Below, piece by piece: positions 15,741-23,492 of a DNA stretch of 35,762 nucleotides (its first letter is position 1; the number at the start of each line of letters is the position of its first letter). Both the position numbers and the translations under genes were made by a program. The notes under the pieces are model-generated. The model was not told the DNA's origin. It saw nothing but the letters and a program-made list of their open reading frames with translations, and did no database searches. The stretch is taken from assembly GCA_022794615.1 (NCBI GenBank), contig JAAWFD010000030.1:1-35762 (forward strand). The letters run 5' to 3'. Source of the stretch: Clostridia bacterium. Its GTDB lineage: Bacteria > Bacillota > Clostridia > TANB77 > CAG-508.

Positions 15741-15760
15741 AAGGGAGCGAGAGCTCCCTT
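15741..15760 (+). terminator. GAGA-tetraloop hairpin after nrdG
   Basis: AAGGGAGC (15741-15748) pairs with GCTCCCTT (15753-15760) around a GAGA (GNRA-type) loop. There is no T-run after it, so it may act as a 3'-end stabiliser or a weak terminator. Confidence 0.5.
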
Positions 15761-15782
15761 AAGCTATGTGCAAATAGTTCTA

Positions 15783-15811
15783 TTGACATAAAATTATATA
15801 TTATATATAAT
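15783..15811 (+). promoter_or_regulatory. Full-consensus sigma-A promoter
   Basis: TTGACA (15783-15788), 17 bp, TATAAT (15806-15811): both hexamers match the consensus exactly. The leader to the methyltransferase start would be about 90 nt. Confidence 0.8.
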
Positions 15812-15867
15812 ATCCCAAGTTATATAGTAAGTTATAGATATAATTATAGCAAAACATAAATATAATA

Positions 15868-15908
15868 AAGGAGGAAAGTTAATAATCTAATTAACAAATA
15901 AGAAAATG
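15868..15908 (+). promoter_or_regulatory. Hairpin between Shine-Dalgarno and start codon of the RNA methyltransferase
   Basis: AAGGAGG (15868-15874) ends 31 nt before ATG 15906. GTTAAT (15878-15883) pairs with ATTAAC (15890-15895), leaving 3 nt before and 10 nt after the stem. TAA at 15888-15890 is in frame with the gene, so no earlier start is possible. The layout matches that of rplI. Confidence 0.55.
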
Positions 15909-16691
15909 CAAGTAATATCAAGTAAAGAAAATGAAATAATAAAACATATAAAAAAATTAAGTGAGAAAAAGTATAGAGATGAAAACAATCAATACATAAT
16001 AGAAGGAATAAAAATAATAGAAGAAGCAATACAGGAAAACGCACAAATAGAAGAGATAATTTTGTGTGAAGAAAGTGTAAAACAAATACCCAGTGACTTA
16101 ATATCTAAAATTGCTAAATATAAATGTATATATGTATCTGAAAAGATATACAAGACATTAACACAGGTAGTAAACCCACAAGGAATAATAGCAATAATAA
16201 AAAAGGGACAAAAAACAGAAATAAAATACAATGAAGATATAATAGTAGTATTAGATGATGTGCAAGACCCAGGAAATATAGGAACTATATTAAGAACAGT
16301 AGATAGTATAGGATTAAGACAAATAATAGTATCAAAGGGTACAGCAGATGTATATAATCCAAAAGTTGTACGTTCAACAATGGGAGCAATATTTAGATTA
16401 AATGTAATAGAAGTAGGAAATATTAAAGAAGCAATAGGAGAAATGAAACAAAACAAATATAAATTAGTTGTAACATCATTGCAAACAGAAAACGAAATAT
16501 ATGATATAAATTATGATAAAAAGATAATAGTAATGGGAAATGAAGCAAATGGGGTATCTAAAGAAATACAGAATATGGCAGATGAAAAAATAAAAATTCC
16601 TATGTTAGGAAAAACAGAAAGTCTAAATGTATCAATAGCTACAGGAATAGTGTTATATGAATATGTTAGGCAGAAGATAAGGAAAGACTAG
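15906..16691 (+). CDS. TrmH/SpoU-family RNA 2'-O-methyltransferase
   Basis: SAM-dependent RNA ribose methyltransferase of the SPOUT class, 261 residues, with an N-terminal substrate-binding domain (about 1-105) like that of RlmB/TsnR-type proteins and a trefoil-knot catalytic domain. Motif 1 is DPGNIGTILRT (121-131, with Asn124 and Arg130), motif 2 VMGNEANGVS (209-218), and motif 3 IPMLGKTESLNVSIA (231-245). The target is probably 23S rRNA or tRNA; the exact nucleotide cannot be read from sequence. Its only possible start is ATG 15906. The next gene, another SPOUT methyltransferase, begins 11 nt after its stop, and the stop TAG is part of that gene's AGGAGG. Confidence 0.93.
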   Translation: MQVISSKENEIIKHIKKLSEKKYRDENNQYIIEGIKIIEEAIQENAQIEEIILCEESVKQIPSDLISKIAKYKCIYVSEKIYKTLTQVVNPQGIIAIIKKGQKTEIKYNEDIIVVLDDVQDPGNIGTILRTVDSIGLRQIIVSKGTADVYNPKVVRSTMGAIFRLNVIEVGNIKEAIGEMKQNKYKLVVTSLQTENEIYDINYDKKIIVMGNEANGVSKEIQNMADEKIKIPMLGKTESLNVSIATGIVLYEYVRQKIRKD

Positions 16692-16702
16692 GAGGCTGTA
16701 AT

Positions 16703-17203
16703 ATGGAATTAAACATAGTATTAGTAGAACCAGAAATACCACAAAATACAGGAAATATTGCAAGGACATGTGCCGCAATAGGAGCAAAGTTACATTTAGT
16801 ACATCCATTAGGATTTAGTATATCAGAAAAGCAGGTAAAAAGAGCAGGGCTTGACTACTGGGATAAGTTAGAAATAGAGGAACATATGTCATTTAATGAA
16901 TTCTTAAAGAAATATAAACCGGAAGAAAACAATATGTTTTTTGTGACTACTAAAGGAAAAAATGTATATTCAGATATAGAATATACTAAGTTAAATAAAA
17001 TATTTTTATTGTTTGGTAAAGAAACAAGGGGGTTACCTGAAGAAATATTGAAAAAATACATTAAAGATACTTTAAGAATACCAATGAAAGAAGGCTTAAG
17101 ATCTCTTAATTTATCGAATTCCGTCGCAATAGTAGCATATGAAGTGTTAAGGCAAAAGGAATATAAGGACATGGAAGAGATAAGCAAATATTTTCAATAT
17201 TAA
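16703..17203 (+). CDS. trmL: tRNA (cytidine/uridine-34-2'-O)-methyltransferase
   Basis: SPOUT enzyme that methylates the ribose of the wobble nucleotide in tRNA-Leu isoacceptors. The minimal one-domain form of 166 residues is typical of TrmL. Motif 1 is EPEIPQNTGNIART (9-22), motif 2 LLFGKETRGLP, and motif 3 IPMKEGLRSLNLSNSVAIVAYE. GLDYWD around residue 50 is also characteristic. AGGAGG overlaps the stop of the upstream methyltransferase gene, so the two form an operon with coupled translation. A promoter for the next gene begins right after its stop. Confidence 0.95.
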   Translation: MELNIVLVEPEIPQNTGNIARTCAAIGAKLHLVHPLGFSISEKQVKRAGLDYWDKLEIEEHMSFNEFLKKYKPEENNMFFVTTKGKNVYSDIEYTKLNKIFLLFGKETRGLPEEILKKYIKDTLRIPMKEGLRSLNLSNSVAIVAYEVLRQKEYKDMEEISKYFQY

Positions 17204-17213
17204 TATATATATC

Positions 17214-17242
17214 TTGACAGTGGATATAATGTATAGTATAAA
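17214..17242 (+). promoter_or_regulatory. Sigma-A promoter of the 17296 gene
   Basis: TTGACA (17214-17219), 17 bp, TATAAA (17237-17242). A TATAAT at 17225-17230 is too close to serve with this -35. Confidence 0.6.
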
Positions 17243-17295
17243 TTATATCATATAGTATACTTATAAATAATGCATTAAAAGGAGAGACACTAGCA

Positions 17296-17574
17296 ATGGA
17301 AAGTAAACAAATTATACAATTTTTAAATTGCCTACAAGGAAAATCAGTAATTGTAAAAAGTAGTGGATATATATCATGCCAAACTGTAATATATGAACTA
17401 GAATATGTAATAAAATATGGGATAATAACTATAAAAGATACACAAATGAAAAACTTCATTGTAATAGATTTAAAAAGGATTAAAGAAATAAAATTACTAG
17501 AAGATAAAATAAGTATACTAATATTTATGAATGATGAAGTTGAAACAGAAATTGCAATAACGAAAATCAAGTAA
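17296..17574 (+). CDS. Hypothetical small beta-rich protein, 92 aa
   Basis: Unrecognised 92-residue cytosolic protein. An N-terminal helix (IIQFLNCLQ) is followed by alternating strands (KSVIVKS, GIITIKD, FIVIDLKRIKEIKLL, ISILIFMNDEVETEIAITKI), a pattern compatible with a small beta barrel of the PH-like or Sm-like kind. No motif allows choosing between them. AAAGGAGAG precedes the ATG and a hairpin terminator follows, so it is a single-gene unit. Confidence 0.75.
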   Translation: MESKQIIQFLNCLQGKSVIVKSSGYISCQTVIYELEYVIKYGIITIKDTQMKNFIVIDLKRIKEIKLLEDKISILIFMNDEVETEIAITKIK

Positions 17575-17620
17575 GATGATAATATTCATACAATTTATTC
17601 TCGAATAGGGAGAAACTATA

Positions 17621-17649
17621 AAAGGCTAGAATTATATTTCTAGTCTTTT
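17621..17649 (+). terminator. Intrinsic terminator
   Basis: AAAGGCTAGAA (17621-17631) pairs with TTCTAGTCTTT (17638-17648), one G-U pair, then T. Confidence 0.75.
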
Positions 17650-17731
17650 ATATGTAGCATAATGTTTTCAATTCATTCATGTTTTATTAATAAAAAGGTC
17701 AAACCATCATAAACTTTAATAGGAGGAGTTT

Positions 17732-18766
17732 ATGAAAAATATATTATCAATAACAATGGTAATAATAGGAGCATTGATAGGAGCTGGATTTGCTTCAGGA
17801 CAAGAAATATACGCTTTTTTTTATAAAAATGGAATAAGTGGGTTAATAGGAACTGTAATATCAAGCATTCTAATAGGCTATATAATATACAAAGTATTTA
17901 TAATAGTAAAAAAATATCAAGTAAACAATTATAGAGAATTCTTAGAAACAATAATGGATACAGATAAAACAGTAAAAATAGAAATTATAAATAAAATAAT
18001 AGAAATACTAATATTAATAACGTTTTTTATAATGATGGCAGGGTTTGGTGCATATTTTGAACAAGAATATAGAATTAATAGTATAATAGGAAGTGCCATA
18101 TTAGCAGGTTTATGCTTTTCGGTATTTATAACTAATGTAGATGGTTTTATAAAAATAAGTAAATTTATAGTTCCAATATTAGTGGTATTTATAGTTCTAA
18201 TAGGAATATTAAATACACAAAATATAGAATTAGATAGAATAAATTGTGAAGTTATTATGCAGAATATGATTTTAGGACCGATAAATGCGATAATGTATGC
18301 AAGCTATAACACAATATTATTAATCCCTGTATTAATAACATTAAATCAAAAGATAAAAAAGTACAAAGAAATAAAATATATTTCAATAATTTCAAGCATA
18401 ATAATATTTATTTTAACAATAATAATATTTTTTTTACTAAGCAATATTACGATAGATATAAAGAGTATCGAAATGCCAATAGTATATATAATAGCTAATA
18501 ATTTTAGGTATTTTAAAAATATGTATGCGATAATAATATTAATATCTATATTTACAACAGCAGTATCATTAGGAATTAGTTATTTGGAAAATAATAAGAA
18601 AAATAGAAAGAGTTATACACAAACTGCTGCAATAATGTGTATAACTAGTATATTTTTTTCAAAAATTGGTTTTTCTAATTTAATAAATTTGTTATATCCG
18701 ATATTTGGAATTTTAGGATTAATACAAATTGATATAATATTCAAGAAAAAAGTAAATAAATATTGA
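17732..18766 (+). CDS. YkvI-family membrane transporter-like protein
   Basis: Integral membrane protein of 344 residues with about ten predicted helices. The start IGALIGAGFASGQEIYAFF (about 12-30) is the hallmark of the YkvI/COG3949 family, a branch with the LeuT-like fold in which helix 1 is unwound around G-A-G-F-A-S-G. LGPINAIMYASYNTILLIPVLI (about 180-201) is the second conserved block. Substrate unknown; relatives are found mainly in Firmicutes and often treated as putative amino-acid or ion-coupled carriers. AGGAGGAG precedes the ATG. It lies upstream of another membrane protein gene in the same direction, without a terminator between them. Confidence 0.86.
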   Translation: MKNILSITMVIIGALIGAGFASGQEIYAFFYKNGISGLIGTVISSILIGYIIYKVFIIVKKYQVNNYREFLETIMDTDKTVKIEIINKIIEILILITFFIMMAGFGAYFEQEYRINSIIGSAILAGLCFSVFITNVDGFIKISKFIVPILVVFIVLIGILNTQNIELDRINCEVIMQNMILGPINAIMYASYNTILLIPVLITLNQKIKKYKEIKYISIISSIIIFILTIIIFFLLSNITIDIKSIEMPIVYIIANNFRYFKNMYAIIILISIFTTAVSLGISYLENNKKNRKSYTQTAAIMCITSIFFSKIGFSNLINLLYPIFGILGLIQIDIIFKKKVNKY

Positions 18767-18830
18767 AAAAAAAAGAAAAAACTGATATAACTTAAATACA
18801 AAAGAAAAATAAAATAGAGAGGGAGTACAA

Positions 18831-20009
18831 ATGGAAGATTTCTTAAAGCAAGAGCAACAACTCCAAAGATTAAACACAAAAAAAATAATAATATTGATTG
18901 TTATAGCAATATTAGTTATATTTGTACTAGTAATTACATATTTATATACAGAAAATGAAAGATTTAGAAAATGGGTAGACAATGAAATCTTACCAAAAGA
19001 AGTACAACAGGGAAATACAGTTGAGATAGAATTAAACCAAGAGAATGTACAAATATTTGCAGTTGATAAATACATAGTAACATTACAAGAAAAAACATTA
19101 AATTTCTACAATAACTTAGGAACAAATGTAGGAACAATATCTGTTGAAATAAATAACGCTATAACAGATTCAGCAGGAAGAAACTTTATTATAGCAGAAA
19201 AAAACGGAAAAAAGGCTTATGTAATATCTGATAGAAATTTAGTATGGGAGACAGAAACAGAAGGAGAAATATTACAAATAGAAATAAATGAAAATGGGTA
19301 TGTAGGAATAGTAACATCAGATATAAGTTATAAGAATATAGTGACTTTGTATGATTCATTAGGAAAACAAGTAATCAGAACTTATATAGCAACAACAAAA
19401 GTATCAGATATCAGTATATCAAAAAATAGCCAGCATCTAGCAATAGCAGAAGTAGATACATCTGGTGTATTAATACAATCAGCTATCAAAATAATATCAA
19501 TAGAAACAGCTAAAAAAGATCCTAATAATTCTGTTGAATATGTATATACCGCAGATATAAACAAGCTAATTTTAAATATAGAATATCAAAACAAAGAAAG
19601 ATTAGTTTGCATGTATCAAGACACAATAGATGTAATTGAAAATAAACAAAATAAGACAATTGCAAGTTTAAAGCAAAAAAACATAACCTTTTCATCTATA
19701 GAACTAAATGATAGCTTAATAGGTGTAGAAGAAAATACCTTAGGTGATTATAATTATAAATCTATTATCTATATTAGAAACATAACAAATCAGAAGGATA
19801 AAAAATATTCAGTAGAAAAGGTTGCAAAAGATATATATGCTTTTCAAGATGTGATAGGTCTAAATCTAGGAACAGAATTACATATAATAAATAGAAATGG
19901 ATGGTTAATAAAAAAATATGTGGCAAATCAAGAAATAAACCATATAGTCATTTCTAACAAAATAGCAGGAGTTATATACAGAAACAGAATAGAAATTATA
20001 GATATTTAA
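18831..20009 (+). CDS. Membrane-anchored propeller-like protein (DUF5711-like)
   Basis: A 392-residue protein with a cytosolic start, one membrane helix (about 19-41) and a large outside domain. That domain is built of repeating strand pairs such as IFAVDKYIVTLQEKTLNFYNN, KKAYVISDRNLVWETE and YVGIVTSDISYKNIVTLYDS, the pattern of a beta propeller as in DUF5711-type clostridial proteins. Function unknown. A CvpA-family gene follows after 19 nt, so the two are cotranscribed and probably act together at the membrane. GGGAG precedes the ATG. Confidence 0.78.
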   Translation: MEDFLKQEQQLQRLNTKKIIILIVIAILVIFVLVITYLYTENERFRKWVDNEILPKEVQQGNTVEIELNQENVQIFAVDKYIVTLQEKTLNFYNNLGTNVGTISVEINNAITDSAGRNFIIAEKNGKKAYVISDRNLVWETETEGEILQIEINENGYVGIVTSDISYKNIVTLYDSLGKQVIRTYIATTKVSDISISKNSQHLAIAEVDTSGVLIQSAIKIISIETAKKDPNNSVEYVYTADINKLILNIEYQNKERLVCMYQDTIDVIENKQNKTIASLKQKNITFSSIELNDSLIGVEENTLGDYNYKSIIYIRNITNQKDKKYSVEKVAKDIYAFQDVIGLNLGTELHIINRNGWLIKKYVANQEINHIVISNKIAGVIYRNRIEIIDI

Positions 20010-20028
20010 AGAGAAAGAGGTAAAAAAT

Positions 20029-20664
20029 ATGGGAATAATTTTAGATATAATACTTGTAGTAATATTAGCAGGAAGTATATTTTTAGGATATAAAAAGGGA
20101 TTAGTAAAAGTAGCAGTTAGTCTATTTGCATTAATAATTTCTTTAGTAGTTACATTAGTGCTTTACAGACCGATATCAAATGCAATAATAAATAACACAG
20201 ATTGGGATGAGAAAATAGAACAAATAATAATAGAAAATACAACAAAAAAAGTTGAAGAAACAAATCAAAATGGAAATATTTTAGAAGATGCACAAAAATA
20301 TATAGATAATGCAGTAGCAGAAGGTCAAAATAATGTAGTAGAAAATGTAGCGCCAGTTATAGCAGAAAGAGTAATAAGCATAGGAACAATGATAATATTA
20401 TTTATTGCAACAAGATTAGTATTAATATTATTAACATTAGTTTCAAATGTAATAACTAACTTACCAATTATAAAACAGTTTAATGAATTAGGTGGAGTTA
20501 TTTATGGAATAGTTAGAGGGTTAATTGTTGTTTATGCATTACTTGCAATAGCATTCTTTATAGTATCAATGTCTTCTAATATAAATATTACAAATGCAAT
20601 TGATAGTTCTTTTATTACTAAATTTATGTATTCGCATAATATATTGTTAAATATAATTTTTTAA
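20029..20664 (+). CDS. CvpA-family membrane protein
   Basis: A 211-residue CvpA-family protein. The N-terminal part (residues 1-48: DIILVVILAGSIFLGYKKGLVKVAVSLFALIISLVV) shows the family's G-Y-x-K-G-L turn between helices 1 and 2. A charged, mostly helical soluble loop (about 55-115) is followed by two more helices (about 120-150 and 163-190). In other bacteria CvpA proteins are linked to colicin V release and envelope homeostasis; the mechanism is unclear. It is the last gene of the operon with 18831 and is followed by a strong stem-loop. Confidence 0.85.
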   Translation: MGIILDIILVVILAGSIFLGYKKGLVKVAVSLFALIISLVVTLVLYRPISNAIINNTDWDEKIEQIIIENTTKKVEETNQNGNILEDAQKYIDNAVAEGQNNVVENVAPVIAERVISIGTMIILFIATRLVLILLTLVSNVITNLPIIKQFNELGGVIYGIVRGLIVVYALLAIAFFIVSMSSNINITNAIDSSFITKFMYSHNILLNIIF

Positions 20665-20680
20665 AATAATCGCATAAAAT

Positions 20681-20712
20681 AAAGATGATAAGTTTAGGGC
20701 TTATCATCTTTT
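20681..20712 (+). terminator. Intrinsic terminator after the CvpA gene
   Basis: AAAGATGATAAG (20681-20692) pairs perfectly with CTTATCATCTTT (20700-20711). Confidence 0.8.
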
Positions 20713-20924
20713 ACTGATTTATAGAAAAAGAATAATTAGAAAAAGAATATTATGATAAATAAACGTAATGAAAAAGAAAATAAAATGTCATAAACTATGT
20801 ATAAGATATTTCCGTAATATAAGTAATAAGGAAATGCATAAATTACCAAAATCATGCCATTTACTAAGAAGATAATAAGTATTAAAATAATATTATATAT
20901 AAACTAGTAAATAAGGAGAGAACT

Positions 20925-21527
20925 ATGAAGTTAACAAAAGATAAAAAAGTTATAATCCCAATAAGTTTAATAATTGTTATATTAGGAGTTTTTGCAGTAG
21001 GAATAATCAGTCGTGAAATTAAAACTGATACAGGACTAGTAACAGAAGTGACAAATGTAAATTCAAATAATAGTACATTAACAGAAACTTATGCAGAATG
21101 GGCAAAGTCAATAGGTGGAGATAAAAATGATAACATAACATCAATAGTAGCAACAAGCGATGGAGGATATCTAGTAGGAGGAAGCTTTTTATCAAGTAGT
21201 ATAAGTTTGGACAATAATTTAAGTTTAACTAATTCTGGTGCCCAGGATGGAATGATAATAAAATATAATAGTACAGGGATAGCCCAATGGGCGAAAGCAA
21301 TTCGTGGAAGTGGAACTGATTGTATACTTTCGGTAATAGAAACTACAAATGGGGATTATGTAGTAGCAGGTTACTTTGGGGTGTCGACTATTAATCTAGG
21401 AAATGGTGTAAGTGTAACGAATTCTAATACTAATGGTGGGAGTATGGGAATGATAATTAAATATAATAGCACAGGAGTTGCCCAATGGGCGAAACAAATG
21501 GGAACAAGTCGGAACGATGTCTTTTAA
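20925..21527 (+). CDS. N-terminal piece of the giant surface protein
   Basis: Carries the true start (ATG after AAGGAGAG) and a hydrophobic signal/anchor segment (residues about 9-27). Then come two complete propeller-type repeats and the start of a third; each unit reads roughly WAK-x-G, then S-x-DGGYLVGG-x-F, then DGMIIKYN-x2-G. It ends at TAA 21525-21527, created by a fourth T in CTTTTAAA; with three T the frame continues as F-K-S-V-I-E-T-K-DGG. On its own it would be a truncated 200-residue membrane-attached protein. Confidence 0.7.
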   Translation: MKLTKDKKVIIPISLIIVILGVFAVGIISREIKTDTGLVTEVTNVNSNNSTLTETYAEWAKSIGGDKNDNITSIVATSDGGYLVGGSFLSSSISLDNNLSLTNSGAQDGMIIKYNSTGIAQWAKAIRGSGTDCILSVIETTNGDYVVAGYFGVSTINLGNGVSVTNSNTNGGSMGMIIKYNSTGVAQWAKQMGTSRNDVF

Positions 21528-22240
21528 ATCAGTGATTGAGACTAAAGATGGAGGATATCTAGTAGGAGGAGAAAGCTATTATGGTACTTCACATGGAGAA
21601 ATAATAAAATATGATATTAATGGAAATGTACAGTGGTCTAGGACAATAGGAGGAAAGAGTAATGATGATATAGAAGTAGTAGTAGAAACCCAAGATGGAG
21701 GATTTCTAGTAGGAGGATATTTTTCATCAGCACAGATAGTCTTAGATAATAGAATAGTATTATCTAATAATGATATTAATACTTTTAATGGAACAGCTAA
21801 TACTAATGATGGAATGATAATAAAATATAATAATGCAGGAGTTGCCCAATGGGCAAAAGCAGTAGGAAGCAATAGTAATGATGAAATAACAACAATAGCA
21901 ACAACAAAAATAACAATGAAAAAGTAACATCGATTTTAGAGACTCAAGATGGAGGATTTCTAGCAGGAATACAATTATCAAGTAGCCCTTTATATATAAT
22001 AAAACACAATAGCTCAGGAAATGTACAATGGCAAAAATCAATAACTGCAAGTGCATCAAGTGCTCCTAGAATAACATCAATTGTAGGTACTAAAGATGGG
22101 GGATATATAGTAGGAGGTAATTTTTACTCAGCCAATGTGAATTTAGGAAATAATGTGAGTATAAATAATCACTATAAACCATCAGGTGGTACATTTACTT
22201 CAGATGGAATGATAATAAAATTCAGAGATACAATAGGTCC
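21097..22240 (+). repeat. Seven propeller-type repeats in the surface protein
   Basis: About seven units across frames, each beginning near QWAK or its variants (near 21097, 21292, 21484, 21632, 21848, about 21905 and 22030), with the cores DGGYLVGG and DGMIIKYN. Units range from about 45 to 70 residues. The fifth loses its second half and runs straight into the sixth. Seven units would suit a seven-bladed propeller, but the fold is inferred. Confidence 0.6.
21478..21927 (+). CDS. Second piece of the surface protein (frame +1)
   Basis: Open frame that continues the propeller repeats after the T-run at 21522; genuine homology begins at about 21523 (F-K-S-V-I-E-T-K-DGG), and the residues before that are out of frame. 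It holds repeat 3, repeat 4 and the first half of repeat 5, then ends at TAA 21925-21927. It has no ribosome binding site of its own and is not credible as a separate gene. Confidence 0.4.
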   Translation: MPNGRNKWEQVGTMSFKSVIETKDGGYLVGGESYYGTSHGEIIKYDINGNVQWSRTIGGKSNDDIEVVVETQDGGFLVGGYFSSAQIVLDNRIVLSNNDINTFNGTANTNDGMIIKYNNAGVAQWAKAVGSNSNDEITTIATTKITMKK

Positions 22241-23492
22241 ACAAGTAAGCATAAAATATTCACTAACTGGAACAACTTCAACAAGTATAGGACATGGAAA
22301 ATCAGCAAGTGTAACTATAACAATTACAGATGAAGGTGGTTCAGGATTAAATGGTAATAATAATTATCAATACTATTTGTCAACAAATAGTACACAATTA
22401 ACAGGAGGAGAATGGATAAATTATACACCAGGACAGGCATTTACTATAGGAGAGGGAAAGTCAGGATATCATTATTTATTTATAAAACAAGTAACAGATA
22501 ATGTTGGAAATTTAAGTACAGGGTCATCAAATGTAGTTGAAGGTACAACATATCATGGAGGTATGAGACTAGGATTCGATAATACACCTCCAACTGCTGG
22601 AACAATGACAATGAAATTGGGAAATAGTGAAGGGACAACATACACAAACGACACGTATACAAATCAAAATGTATATATAGAGCAAGTAGAAGGAACAGAT
22701 GAACATTCAGGACATAAAACAACAACATATAGTGTAAAAGGACCAATAACATTAGAAAACCAAACAAATCCAACAACACTAACAGAGGAAGGAATATATG
22801 AAATAACAGTAACAACAACAGATAATATGTATTTAACAGCAACAAGAACATATACAGTAAAAATAGATAGAAGATTACCGACTGCTGGAACACTAACAAT
22901 GAAACTAGGAGGTAGCACGGGAGAGGCATACACAAACGATACATGGACAAACGAAAGTGTATACATATCACCAGTAGATGGAAAAAGTGAACACTCAGGA
23001 CACAAGTCTACAACATATAGTGTAAAAGGACCAAAAACACTAACTAACCAAACAACACCAACAATTCTAACAGAAACAGGAATATATGAAATAACAGTAA
23101 CAACAACAGATTATGCAGGAAACATAGCAACAAATACATATACAGTAAAAATAGACAAAACAGCTCCAATAGCAGGGACATTAACTATGAAACTAGAAAG
23201 TAGCGAAGAAGAAGCATACATAAATAACACATGGACAAGTAAAAGTGTATATATAGAGCCAGTAGATGGAACAGATGAACATTCAGGACATAAAACAACA
23301 ATGTATAATATAAGTGGAGCAAAAACATTAAACAATCAAACAATGGCAACAACATTAACAGAAACAGGTATATATATAATAGAAGTAATAACAACAGACA
23401 ATATGGGGAATAAAGACACAAATATATATACAGTAAAGATAGACAAAGAAAATCCAACTTGCCGGAACATTAATAATGAAACTAGGAACTAG
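22137..23492 (+). CDS. Third piece of the surface protein (Ig-like region)
   Basis: The frame is open from about 21903, but the first usable start codon is a GTG at 22137, without a ribosome binding site, so this is a continuation rather than a gene. It contains the end of propeller repeat 7, an Ig-like domain (TITDEGGSGLN ... GGEWINYT, about 22240-22585) and Ig-like repeats 1-3 of the 288-bp array. It ends at TAG 23490-23492, just after the extra base at the start of repeat 4. Confidence 0.5.
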   Translation: MNLGNNVSINNHYKPSGGTFTSDGMIIKFRDTIGPQVSIKYSLTGTTSTSIGHGKSASVTITITDEGGSGLNGNNNYQYYLSTNSTQLTGGEWINYTPGQAFTIGEGKSGYHYLFIKQVTDNVGNLSTGSSNVVEGTTYHGGMRLGFDNTPPTAGTMTMKLGNSEGTTYTNDTYTNQNVYIEQVEGTDEHSGHKTTTYSVKGPITLENQTNPTTLTEEGIYEITVTTTDNMYLTATRTYTVKIDRRLPTAGTLTMKLGGSTGEAYTNDTWTNESVYISPVDGKSEHSGHKSTTYSVKGPKTLTNQTTPTILTETGIYEITVTTTDYAGNIATNTYTVKIDKTAPIAGTLTMKLESSEEEAYINNTWTSKSVYIEPVDGTDEHSGHKTTMYNISGAKTLNNQTMATTLTETGIYIIEVITTDNMGNKDTNIYTVKIDKENPTCRNINNETRN

